A stretch of 64,000 nt of DNA. It comes from Betaproteobacteria bacterium. Its GTDB lineage: Bacteria; Pseudomonadota; Gammaproteobacteria; Burkholderiales; Ga0077523. Below, one piece after another: positions 46,801 to 57,100 of this stretch; within the stretch, counting starts at the first letter, position 1; each line of letters begins with the position of its first letter. Location: contig JADJPK010000031.1 of NCBI GenBank assembly GCA_016713305.1, positions 124,001 through 188,000 on the forward strand, written 5' to 3'. The notes beneath the pieces were generated by a model. That model was not told the DNA's origin. It saw only the letters and a program-made list of their open reading frames with translations, and did no database searches. A program made the translations under genes and the position numbers.

Positions 46801-47195
46801 GTCACGGTTCCCGGTCCGAGGACCGCGTTCAACGCGGAGACGATCCCGTCCGTGGTCTGCGTGCCGCCCTGCGCCAGATAGCCCTGTACCGGGATGACGA
46901 TCCGGTCGTGAATGATCTGGGCGATGTTCAGGGAAGATCCAATGGTCTGATTGACCACCGGAAGGGATTTCGCGAGCTGCTCGACGTTGGCGAGGCCCTC
47001 GGCCCACGTGCCGAGCTGCTGCACGCCGTTGGAGATCAGATTCTCGGTATTGGGCGCAAGGTCCGCGGACAGCAACACCCGGGATTCGAGCGCCTCGAAC
47101 AGGGCCCGGCGCCGGAAGGGCAGCCTGGGGGGGCGGGAAACAACGGACGCGGGTTGACGACGGAATAGTCGATTGAGAATCCGCTGAGCAAGCAT
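22829..47195 (-). CDS. Giant LEPR-XLL protein A (RTX, beta-helix modules, cadherin, cohesin-dockerin-cohesin)
   Basis: Presumed exported protein of about 8,121 residues once three frame breaks are repaired. ATG at 47,195 has GGGAG six bases upstream; the frame is open back to 47,378, but no ribosome site supports a longer form. The N-terminus reads PFRRRALFEALESRVLLSAD, a LEPR-XLL variant with Ser for Pro. Domains in order: unrecognised region (47,050-41,730), RTX array (41,720-39,840), propeller-like segment (39,830-38,520), five beta-helix modules with lectin-like domains between them (38,520-27,880), nidogen-like domain (27,660-27,030), seven cadherin/PKD-like domains (26,590-24,550), Big_5-like domain, cohesin, dockerin, cohesin and a short tail. 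Frame breaks: one base missing near 42,467, one extra near 29,468, one extra near 23,036. Repair gives exactly 8,122 codons. The domain set suggests a calcium-dependent, polysaccharide-associated scaffold. No catalytic site was recognised, although beta-helix modules can carry lyase activity. Confidence 0.88.
23140..24190 (-). other. Cohesin-dockerin-cohesin block at the C-terminus of protein A
   Basis: Cohesin-like domain 1 (24,190-23,860) has LPDLVRGPGQSAVLPLTLTN strands. The dockerin (23,810-23,610) has two EF-hand-type loops, DVSGNRGYSMLD and DLNGNGQLTSLD, each followed by a helix, as in type I dockerins. Cohesin-like domain 2 (23,540-23,140) has LVSIPLTLDNAQGIESL, IVYDTSRLEYKGV and LLEIDFQV. 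Dockerins bind cohesins with high affinity in cellulosomes, so the block could link protein chains. It is nearly identical at DNA level to the block in gene C. Confidence 0.75.
24550..26590 (-). repeat. Seven cadherin/PKD-like domains in protein A
   Basis: Tandem units of about 95 residues, most beginning NDAP and containing DSFTFxVxDG, GTLxxxxDGTFTYTP and similar motifs of cadherin-like/VCBS domains. The fourth (25,730-25,465) has a PKD-like WGDG turn. They probably form a rod that presents the C-terminal cohesin-dockerin block. Confidence 0.8.
27030..27660 (-). other. Nidogen-like (NIDO) domain in protein A
   Basis: Signature strands LPFAFDYYGTSYNSVSVSTN, GYLHFGG, IAPLWDNLRTD, QITFRWAA and FANGNIRFDYGDG match the NIDO-type extracellular domain found in bacterial and animal matrix proteins. 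Confidence 0.65.
29400..29900 (-). other. Malectin-like domain 2 of protein A
   Basis: Close relative of the first copy: LSYRLPVADGTYRIYLHLAS, ALAGATNKAIVLDYAV and AIEIRR. The frame breaks inside it near 29,468, where one extra G in GAAGGGTATC separates two otherwise continuous halves. Confidence 0.6.
31690..32190 (-). other. Malectin-like domain 1 of protein A
   Basis: Strands LSYLIPAADGEYQLLLHTF, ALAGATNKAVVLSYDV and GIELRR follow the malectin carbohydrate-binding pattern. Malectin-like domains bind glucose oligomers in characterised proteins; the ligand here is unknown. Confidence 0.6.
38520..39830 (-). other. Propeller-like sheet segment in protein A
   Basis: Repeated blades with WTD or WxD turns and alternating strands: PSVAVTDTSRYVAWTDSRNGNDEIYVAR, PVVAWTEIAANGTSNIKVAKWNG, LAVGWVQGT and IFAAWQDQSSGREEIYVRR (only parts quoted, split by strands). 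This resembles BNR/sialidase-type or related propellers with about five or six blades. No catalytic residues were identified. Confidence 0.55.
39840..41720 (-). repeat. RTX calcium-binding nonapeptide array in protein A
   Basis: About 620 residues of GGxGxDxLxG nonapeptides, such as GGSGNDHLYG, GGAGDDQLYG and GDQGNDLIYG, interrupted by short inserts (two HSESG..GDD inserts near the ends). These motifs fold into parallel beta-rolls binding one Ca2+ per turn and typify type I secreted proteins. The array is internal here, far from the C-terminus, which is unusual for a canonical RTX toxin or enzyme. Confidence 0.92.
41730..47050 (-). other. Unrecognised N-terminal region of protein A (~1,550 residues plus linker)
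   Basis: Long beta-rich region with recurring alternating strands such as LDVNFDLDLDFSFGIDL and VVFANQSIEFTLNLSKAF, and repeated mentions of VTGN-type turns. The repeating theme suggests several related 250-400-residue units, but I cannot place them in a family. The part after the frame break (42,460-41,730) contains the cysteine cluster CAFDY, GFCPFCLSF and VSCDE. Confidence 0.55.
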
Positions 47196-47201
47196 GGTGG
47201 T

Positions 47202-47206
47202 CTCCC
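47202..47206 (-). promoter_or_regulatory. Ribosome binding site of gene A
   Basis: GGGAG on the minus strand, six bases before ATG at 47,195. The same GGGAG and spacing precede gene C. This decides the start over the upstream in-frame ATG at 47,273, which lacks one. Confidence 0.65.
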
Positions 47207-47444
47207 GGGAACCACGTCCGCCACGGGGCCGGGCGAATCGAGGCGATCCCTCACTGCCTTCGGTCTTGTTCATGCCGGCCAGTCGACTGAAGCCGCAGGG
47301 CCGGCATGTCTCGCGCCGGACTTGCCGGCATCCGAACGGCGCATGGACGGCGCGCGGGGGCGCGCCGTCCTGGGCCATCGGTATTGTTTTCTGGAAGGGC
47401 GGCGGGCAGCCTCGGCGGGCTGCTCAAGTGGTCCGGTCTCCCCT

Positions 47445-47470
47445 CGTATATGGCTCGAAAATTACGTCAA
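47445..47470 (-). promoter_or_regulatory. Possible promoter for gene A
   Basis: In the most AT-rich part of the C-A gap the minus strand shows TTGACG (47,465-47,470) and TATACG (47,445-47,450), 14 bases apart. This is shorter than the usual 16-18, so the call is weak. It lies about 250 bases before the start codon. Confidence 0.25.
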
Positions 47471-47621
47471 TTCGTTAGGTTTGTCCACGCGCGATACGGG
47501 GGAGTACGGGAGGCCATCCGTGCGTTCGGAAAGGCGGGTGAGCTGCTCGTTGCCTTTGATTTATCGAGGTTGTTTTTTTCTGTCGCAGAAGAACGGCAAG
47601 ACCTCGGCAGGACCGCGCATG

Positions 47622-47645
47622 CCCGTATGAAAAATCTCATACGGG
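47622..47645. promoter_or_regulatory. 9-bp inverted repeat between genes C and A
   Basis: Arms CCCGTATGA and TCATACGGG with a 6-base loop (AAAATC). It is perfect and sits in a locally AT-rich stretch. It could be an operator upstream of gene A or an RNA hairpin after gene C. No T-run follows on the minus strand. Confidence 0.4.
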
Positions 47646-47821
47646 GCCGGCAGATCAGGTTCTGCAGGGAAGATTTCCTGCGGTCCGGTCTGGCATCCCG
47701 GGACGGCCGCGCGCTGTGCGCGGCAGTACCCTGACGAATCTGTCAGACCCTCGCCTCCGATGCCCCGAGACACGCCGGGCATCCTGGCCCCGACGGCTCG
47801 GGCGTTCCGGTCAGTACCGCT

Positions 47822-48130
47822 TCAGTGCCGCGTCAGTGCGGCAAGCAGGGTCTTGAGCATTCCCGTCTTGCCCTGGGCCTGGGGCTGGGCCACCGCCATG
47901 CTCATCTGCGCCAGCCGCTGCGTCAGGTCCTTCGCCCACGCCGTCTTCTTCCAGTCGTCTCCCGTCGTGGCCGTCGCCGGCGTCGGGGCCGCGGGTTCCG
48001 GCGTGGCCAGCGGCACACTCCAGTTCACCTGCGGCGCGCCCCCGCCGTTCGTCTCCGGTCCCGGCACCGGCAGCACCAGGTTCCCCGTCTCGACACTCGC
48101 CGCCGTGCTCCTCAGCATCACCGGCGCCGG
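47822..48130 (-). other. C-terminal tail shared with protein A
   Basis: A Pro-rich linker, then GDDWKKTAWAKDLTQRLAQ, then a variable helical end finishing MLKTLLAALTRH. Gene A encodes the same core in another frame (22,829-23,035), ending LLKNLSRLLGKF. A conserved basic-amphipathic end after a linker is what a C-terminal export or anchoring signal would look like, but no family is known to me. Confidence 0.5.
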
Positions 48131-51100
48131 CGGCTGCACCGCCACCACGGTGATCTGCGCATCCGTCCCGTCCACCCCCGCCTGGCTCGCCGGACTCTGG
48201 CTGAGCTTCCCGTCGTTCAGAGTGAGCACCTGCAGGTCGATCGCCGCTCCCCCTTCCGCCGCTCCCGCCTTCACCTGGAAGTCGATCTCCAGCAGTTCGG
48301 TCAAGCCACTTCCCAGCGCATTCAACCGCGCCAGGTCCAGCACGAACTCCCCCGCTACGTGCTTCACCAGCCGGTACGGGAAGTCGGTGGCCAGCCTCAC
48401 CCCCTTGTACTCCAGCCGGCTCGCGTCGTAGACGATCTTCGCCGTCAGGCTTTCCACCCCCGTGGAGGTGTCGATCGTCAGCGGGATGCTCACCAGGTCT
48501 CCGGCACTGGCACTGCCGCTTCCGCCCAGCCCGACGTTCCTCGCAGGTCCGCCGAACGCGAGCGGGCTGCTCCCCGCCGGCAGCGCCGGGATCTCCGGCC
48601 TCGCCTGCCCTTGCACAAACTGCATGAACCGGTTCACGTCCAGACTGGTCAGTTGGCCGTTGCCGTTCAGGTCGCCGATCAGCACGGGGTCGACCAGCGG
48701 GTAGGAGTCGAGTGCCCTGTCCTGCCCCGACAGCACCCGCTGCAGCCGTTGCACGTCCAGCATGCTGTACCCGCCGTTGCCGCTCGCATCCAGGAAGTAG
48801 GCCGAGACCTGGACGGCGTCGTCACCCCGGACCGTCTCGACCGGGCCCCTGGCTCCACGCTTCAGCGTGATGTCCCCCCAGGCGATGCGATGGGCCGTGC
48901 CGTAGGCCGTCGGAGCCAGCATCCCCACGTCCAGCGTCAACGGCGTCCGGGTGCCCGGCTCGAGCGGCTTGTCGAACACGACCGTGGCGTGCAGCCCGTC
49001 CCGGATGGCCGTCAACGCGATGCTGCCGGTGAGGCCGCCACTGAAGTTCAACGCCATCACACCGAGATCGCTGCCGGCATCGAGCAGATCGAACTGGAGC
49101 TCCGTCACCCCGGCGGCCTGGGTCAGTGACACCGGCAGCACCGCAGTCTGCCCGGGTCCACGTACGAGATCGGGCAGGCCGAGCGTCGAGCCATCGGTCG
49201 CGCGGACCGTGAAGTGTCCCGTGAAGTCGTCACCGGCCGTGCCGTCGCCGTTCCCGTCCAGCCGGCCGCCGAACCCGCTGCGTACACCAAGTTCGTCACC
49301 CCGCACGGTCACGGTGTACGTGTCCGGGGCCAGCGCGCCGCCGGATCGGACGAAGGACAACCCGCGTCCGTCGGGATCGACGATGACCGATCCGCGTACG
49401 CGCCCCGACGTGCCCCCCACGAGTTCGAGATCGGTGATACCGGCGGGCCGCCCCGCCTCTCCGAACGGTTGAAGCGTCGAGGGGTCGATCGCCTGATCGA
49501 AGGTCATGCGGAATCCGCTGACGGTCGGCGTGAATGCGGTGACCACGAGCGGACGCGGGATCACGTCCAGGGTGACGGTACCCAGCGTGACGTCCCCGAA
49601 CACGTCCCGGACGCCATACGTGAAACCCGTCGTGCCGGTAAAGCCGTCCGCCGGCCGGAATTCGAAACTGCCATCGGAAGAGACGAACGTCAGGTCGCCC
49701 TGGAGCCCCGTGGTGTCCAGCGCACCGAAGTCCAGGAACAGCGCATCACCGTTGGCGTCGGTGTCGTTGCCGAGCATGCCGGGCCCGGCCACCTGCAGCG
49801 TGACGCCCGGCTCGGCCACGTAGCGGTCGGGCCGCGCCACGGGCGCCGCGTTCTCCACCTCGACGGTGAAGCCCGCTTCATCGTCCTCGGCCACGCCGTT
49901 GTTCAGCGTGCTGTCCGGGTCGGGCGACGTGGACTGCACGATCGCGGCGTGCATCTCGAACGTACCGCGGCGATGCGTGCGTAGTTCCACGTCGAAGGTG
50001 ACCGCATCGCCGGCCTCTAGCGTGCCGACGTTCCACAGGTAGCCGAAGTCGTCGCGCACGAGATCCGCGTCTTCCGGCAGCGTGCCGAGCACGTCGAAAT
50101 CCTCGCCGGACAGGGGCAATCTCACCACGACGGCGTCGGCCGTGCCCGGACCGTCGTTGCGCGCCACGAGTCGCAGCGTGAACGTCTCACCGGGATCGAA
50201 GCCGAAATGCGCGCCCGTCTGGACCACCCCGCCCACGACCATCTGCATCGCGAGCGACAGGTCGGCGGGCACGATCACGTCTCGCACGACGATCGACACC
50301 TCGACCGGATCGGAGAGTTGCCCGGACGCATCGCGCAGCGTGTACACGAACGTGGCGCGCTGGTCGCCCACCACGTGCCGCGGCGGCGTGTAGGTGAAGC
50401 TGCCGTCGGACTGGTGCTGCAGCGTGCCGAGTGTCGGCGGCGTGACGCTGTCCACGATCGTGAAGCGCGACTGCCGATCGTTCGAGAGCAGGCCGGTCGC
50501 CTCGGGTACCACGAGGGCAACGCCTTCGTCCGTGGTGTAGTCGTCCGGCAGGCCCGAGGGGCGCGGCGGCAGCGGGACAGACCACTGTTCGCGATCCTCA
50601 TTGTTGTTGGTGTTGCGATCGACGTTGGCCACCCCGTTGACCGTCACGGGACTTGCAAACACGCTCACCAGGACCCATCCGGCTGCAGGACTGTTGCCCA
50701 CGAGACGCATCCCCACCGCGTCGTTCGGCCCCAAAGTGCCCACCGTCCACACGCCGGTCGCGGCGTCGTAGCTGCCACGTTCCGGCGTGAACGCAGTCAC
50801 CTGGAAATTCACGAAATGGACCCGCACGACAGCGTTGTCCACCGTGAGACCACTTCCGTTCCAAATGCTCACGGAGGTCTCGACACTCTCGCCAACGATC
50901 GGCGTGCGTCGTTTCGACTCACGAAGGCAGCCAGATCCGCGCTCGGTGCAACAGCAGACCACTGCTCGCGATCCTCGTTGTTGTTGGTGTTGCGATCGAC
51001 GTTGGCCACCCCGTTGACCGTCACGGGACTTGCAAACACGCTCACCAGGACCCATCCGGCTGCAGGACTGTTGCCCACGAGACGCATCCCCACCGCGTCG

Positions 51101-54100
51101 TTCGGCCCCAAAGTGCCCACCGTCCACACGCCGGTCGCGGCGTCGTAGCTGCCACGTTCCGGCGTGAACGCAGTCACCTGGAAATTCACGAAATGGACCC
51201 GCACGACAGCGTTGTCCACCGTGAGACCACTTCCGTTCCAAATGCTCACGGAGGTCTCGACACTCTCGCCAACGATCGGCGTGCGCGTCGTGCCTCGACT
51301 CACGAAGGCAGCCAGATCCGCGCTCGGTGCAACAGCAGACCACTGCTCGCGATCCTCGTTGTTGTTGGTGTTGCGATCGACGTTGGCCACCCCGTTGACC
51401 GTCACGGGACTTGCAAACACGCTCACCAGGACCCATCCGGCTGCAGGACTGTTGCCCACGAGACGCATCCCCACCGCGTCGTTCGGCCCCAAAGTACCCA
51501 CCGTCCACACGCCGGTCGTGGCGTCGTAGCTGCCGCGTTCCGGCGTGAACGCAGTAACCTGGAAATTCACGAAATGGACCCGCACGACAGCGTTGTCCAC
51601 CGTGAGACCACTTCCGTTCCAAATGCTCACGGAGGTCTCGACACTCTCGCCAACGATCGGCGTGCGCGTCGTGCCTCGACTCACGAAGGCAGCCAGATCC
51701 GCGCTCGGCCGGCTCACGGTCCAAGTGGCCGTCGCCTCGTCGTCCTCGCCCCGCCCCGTGCCGTTTCCGGCGGTGCTGTCGGGATCGAGCACGACCTCGC
51801 CCGTGCGACGCACCTGCATGATCTCCGCCGTGAGGCGCGGCGTGACGCCGCCCATGGCCGTTCCCGTGGTGATCACGAGATCGGTGCTGGCGCCGGCCGC
51901 AAGCGGTCCCACGGTCCACGATCCGATGCCGGTGTCGAACGCGAACGCGCCCGAGGCCGTGATGGCACTCACCACCGAGAAGTCCTGGTACCCGAACGCC
52001 ACCTGCATCTCGTCGACCGCGCTCGGGCCGTCGTTGCGCACGCGCACCGTGACCGACTGCTGCGTCGTGCCGAAGTCGTACACCGATTGTGCAGGCAGGA
52101 CCTCCACCGACACGTCGGCGTACAGCTGGCGGTTTGCGACGAGCACGGTCACGGGGATCGGCGCCGAGCGTTGCCCCTGCGCATCCACGAGCACGTAGTC
52201 GAAGGTGGCGTAGGTGTCTTCGGTCACCGCGGCCGGCGCGACGAAGGTGAACGCGCCATCGGAATTCACCGTCACCGTGCCGACCGATGGCGCGGCTGTG
52301 GCTGGCGACCTGCGTGCCCGGCGCCGGCGCGTCGTTGGCGAGCAGACCGAGCAGCGCGGAGACATCCAGCGTCTCGCCTTCGAACACGACGTAGGCGTCG
52401 GACTGCCCGATGGGGCTCGGCCGGTCGTCCACCTGCACGGTGATGGTCGCCGGGGCGCTGGTCTGTCCGAACGCATCGGTGACGGTGTAGCTGTAGACGT
52501 ACACCGACGTGGCCGTGATGCCGCTCGGTGCGACGAACGTGATTCCGCCGTCGGCGGCGACGTTCAACGTGACGCCCGGGTGGCTACCCGAGACGGTGAT
52601 GATGCTGCCACGGAGCACATCGTCGTTGACGAGCAATCCCTGGCTCGGCGGCAGCGTGAGCGTGCCGCCTTCCGCCACCGTGAAGCTGTCGGCGCGCACG
52701 ACGGGCGCCGCGCCAGGGGTGCCGTAGAACACGACCTTCACTTCGTCGTCCTCGGCACCGAACGCATGGCCCGCCCCGTTGCCCGGCGTGCTGTCCGAAT
52801 CCGGGACACTGCTGCTCACGATCTCGGCGCGGAACAGATTCTCCAGCGGCACCAGCGGCGACACGACGAGATCGAGTGTCGCGGAGGCTCCCGCATTCAG
52901 TGCCCCGGGTCGCCACGTCAGCACCTGCACTCCGTCGCTGCCGACCGGCTCGTACGTCAGGTCCGCCGTCTCGGGCAGGACACCGCGCAGGTCCAGCGCC
53001 CCGATGGGGAACGTGAGGCGCACTGCGGATTCCGCCGCGCGCGCGATCGCCGCGTTCTCCGCGACGAGCCGGAGCGTGAACTCCGTTCCGGCCGCGACGC
53101 CGATCTCATCGATGCCCACCGGGGCGCCGTCCACCAGCAGCACTGTGGACAGCGACAGGTCCGCAGTCGGCGGAATCACCGTCCACGCGGGGCTCTCCAA
53201 GATCAAGCTGTACTGACTGGCGGAGAGCACGTCGCCGTCGATCGTGGCGCCGGTGATCTCAAGTCCGACCCGCCCGACGCCACCCCGCGGACTGAAGCCG
53301 GTGAACACCACCTCGGCGATCTCGCCGACGGCCAGGTCGGTGAAGGAGAAGGTAGCGGTGTCGGGAAGCAGGCTCGCAAAGACGGCGGCGCTGCCGGGAA
53401 GCAGGGTCACGACCCCCGTACTGCGCACGTCCGTCACCGTGAAGTTGTCGAATCCGAGGCGCAACGACCCCGCCTCGATGGTCTCGGTGCCGACGTTCTC
53501 CAACCAGAAGCGCAAGGTCTGGACGCCAGTGATGGCGTCGATCGTCGGCGATGCGACATCGATCCCGACGGAGTAGTTGAAGGTGTGCGGACGATCCTGC
53601 ACGTGGAACGTGACAGCCGTCGGCGCGCTCGTCTGTCCGAACGCATCCGTCACGACATAGGAGAACGCGTAGTCCGTGTCGACCGAGTCCACTCGCGGCG
53701 CGTCGAACGTGAAGCTGCCGTCGGCGGCGACGTTCAGCGTCGCGCCCGGATGGCTTCCCGACACCTGGAAGGTGCTTCCGGGCGACAGCGTGTCGTTCGC
53801 CAGCAGCCCCTGGCTCGCCGGCACCGTCAGCGTGCGGCCCTCGCCGACGGTGTAGGTGTCCGCCCGCGCGATCGGCGGGTCGCCCGGCGTCGCGTACAGC
53901 ACGACGGCAAGCGCGTCGTCCTCGTGAGCCCCCACGCCGTTGCCCGGCGTGCTGTCGGCGTCGGGCGCGGTGCTCTCCCACACCTCGGCGAGCAATTGCA
54001 CTTCCGTCGGCAGCAGCGATGCCAGTTGAAGGTCGAGGTCGGCGGACTCGCCGGGCGCGAGCGCGCCCACCTGCCACCAGAGGGTCTGCATCCCGCTCGC

Positions 54101-57100
54101 CGAGATGTCGTCGACCTGCACGTCGGCATCCTCGGGCAGCAGGCCACGCCAGTCGATGGCCGCGTCGGGGAAGGTGATGCGGACGCGAGCGTCCGCCGCG
54201 GCATCCGCATCCGCCGCGTTCCGAGACGTGAGGCGCAGCGTGTAGGTCGTGCCGGCCCGCGAACCGAATTCGTCGACGCCGACGATGTCGCCGTCCACCA
54301 GGATCCGCGAATCCAGCGAGATATCCGAGGTGGCAGGATCGTCGTTCGTGATCGTCACGACGCGGGAGCTGCCGGCACCGATCGTCCCGCCCTCGACACT
54401 CGTCACCCTGACCACGAAGGTCTCGTCGGGCTCGCGGATCCGGTCGGCCGTGGTGGTGAAATCCACCGTCCATTGGTCCCGGCCCGCGGGAATCGTCACC
54501 GTCCGGGTGCCGAAGCCATCGACCAGATCATCCGCGCTCGCGCTCGATGCGCCCGCACGCGCATCCGCCTCCAGAACATACGTGACCGTCGTCGGTGCGC
54601 TCAGGTCCCCCGAGCGGTGGAACACGACGGTCCCGGCCGCACCTGCGCCCGGTGCCGTGCCTTCGAGCACTTGTTCCGTCACGGTCGCGATCTCGACCAC
54701 GGGGGAGTCGTCATCGAGCACGTGACCGATGGCAGCACCCTGTTCGAACCAGTCGACGTGATGGAACACGAGCGAAAAAGGCAATCCGACGCCGGTGCTC
54801 CGGATCATTCTGAGACTGATCATCTCATCCGGCTCCAGTGCCGTATCCGGTGCGGTCACGACTTCGATCACTGCCTCCGTCTGACCGACGGCGAATGTGA
54901 CGAAATAGTATGGAAACTCGTCGAATGACATGGGGTCCCGGGTCGCTCCCCGCACCTCGGCAACGTCGGTCAGATCCGCGGGGGCGGTGTCGAGGTCGAT
55001 GTTGCCCACAAGATCGAGGGTCACAGTCGCGATCGAACTGGTATCCCCGGATCGCACCAGAGTGAAGAACAGACTGCCACCACCCGACACACCGGGCGTG
55101 CCCTCCCGCACGGCACCGACATTCCGGTTGCTCCAGGCGAGCTTCGGACCAGTGACGTCGACCGTGATGGTCGTCACTTCCCCAAGGGCGGTGCCGTCGA
55201 AGGGCTGGTACCTGATCGTGTCGGTGCCGACGAAACTGGCATCGGGCGTGTAGAGCAGCGACCTGGAATCCTCGGACATCCGGACCACCCCACCGCCTCC
55301 GGGCCGGTCCAGCAAGAAGATTAGAAGCGCATCGCCCTCGGCGTCCGTGTCGTTGACCAGCGGCGTGATCGACACGAGTGTTTCCAGAGTCGTCGTGACA
55401 TGGTCCGGCGTACCCACCGGCGCATCGTTGACGGGGGCGACCTGGAGGGTGATCGTCGCGCTGTCCATGGCGCCAGTCGCATCGGTGACCGTCCAGTCGA
55501 TGCGGGCGACCCCGTTGAAGTTGGTTGCGTACCGGAAGACGCCGAGCCCCGTGAGGGGATCGAAACTCGCGAGGGTGCCGCCCGCGACCGCGCTGACGGT
55601 CCAGCGGGCGACGTTGCCGTCGGCATCGGTCGTCAGACTCGCCAGCGAGAAGTGCAGGTCCGGTCATCCTCGAAGACCGCGAGCACGAGGTCCTCGGCGA
55701 AGGGCGCCACGGACGTCACCGGAACCGACGCGGCCGCGCTGTCGTCCTCGCCGTTGGTCGTGCCATTGCCAGGCGTGCTGTCGGGGTCCAGGACCGAGGC
55801 CGTGATGATCTCGGCGACGACATCGGGCGTGCCGACCGTGGCGAAGATCGTCTCGATGGCGATCTCGACGAAGCCGCCGGCCGCGATCGGGCCGAAGGTC
55901 CAGAGTCCCGTGGCGGGGTCGAAGCCTTCGCTGGTGCCGAGGAAGCTCACCCCGAGGCCGGGCGTGAGCCGGACCGTGCCGCCTGCGCTTGTCGGGCCGG
56001 CGTTGTCCACGCGCACCACGACGTCGGCGGTGCCGCCTGCCACGACTTCTTCGGCGTTGACGACAAGGCTGAGGGAAAGGTCGGCCGGCGCCAGATCGTC
56101 GTTGACGATGGTGAAGTCGTAGGGCGTCGTGTCCGTCGTGCCGTAGGTGCTGCCGTCGAGCGTGATGCGTACGCTCTCGTCGGTCTCCAGCGTGCTGTCG
56201 GGCGCAATCAGCACGCTGCCGGTCCCGGTCAACTGACCCTGCGCGAAGTCGACCCAGAAGAGGTTGCCCATCCCCTCGACCAGGTCGTCGAGGACGGCCG
56301 ACGGCGCAGGGCCGCCCTGGGTCGAGAAGAACACCTGCGCTGCGCCCAGATCCCCGCTGACCCGCGAGACGGTGAAGGTGAAGACTCCGCCCGTATCCGC
56401 CGCCGTCCCCTCGGCCACGCTGCGCGGGCCGGTCGAAGTGATGGCAAACACCGGCGGCGGCAGGTCGTCGTTGAGGATCACCGCGGTGACCGGCGTCGTA
56501 TCCACCGTGCCGAACGTGCTCGACACGAGCGCGACCGACACGCTCTCGTCGGGCTCGAACAGCGCATCGGGCACGAACGGCAGGGAGAAGGTGAGGAAAT
56601 CCGCCCCCGCGGGGAATTCGATCTGCCGGACCGCGAAGCCGTCCACCAGGTCGTCGGCACTTGCGGGGTTCGTCCCGGCCGCGGCGACCGCGACGGTGAC
56701 CGTCGCCGCGCTCAGGTCGGTCACAAGACTGCGCCGGATCAGGAAGGCGGCCGTACCGCCATTGCCGGCCCCGGTGCCCTCGGTCGTCACGTTCTCCGCA
56801 AGCTGCAGCGTGAACACCGGCGGCGGCGCGTCGTCGTTCAGGATCACCGCGGTGACCGGCGTCGTATCCACCGTGCCGAACGTGCTCGACACGAGCGCGA
56901 CCGATACGCTTTCGTCGGGCTCGAACAGCGCATCGGGCACGAACGGCAGGGAGAAGGTGAGGAAATCCGCCCCGCGCAGGAATTCGATCTGCCGGACCGC
57001 GAAGCCGTCCACAGGTCGTCGGCACTTGCGGGGTTCGTCCCGGCCGCGGCGACCGCGACGGTGACCGTCGCCGCGCTCAGGTCGGTCACAAGACTGCGCC

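Larger units (their letters stand above)
47196..47821. other. Intergenic region between genes C and A
   Basis: 626 bases with no convincing ORF. It includes an AT-richer core (about 47,440-47,650), the inverted repeat at 47,622-47,645, a GC-rich stem at 47,706-47,724 (arms GCCGCGC and GCGCGGC) and a small CTGAC/GTCAG stem at 47,731-47,746. The length and AT-richness suggest that gene A has its own promoter. Confidence 0.5.
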
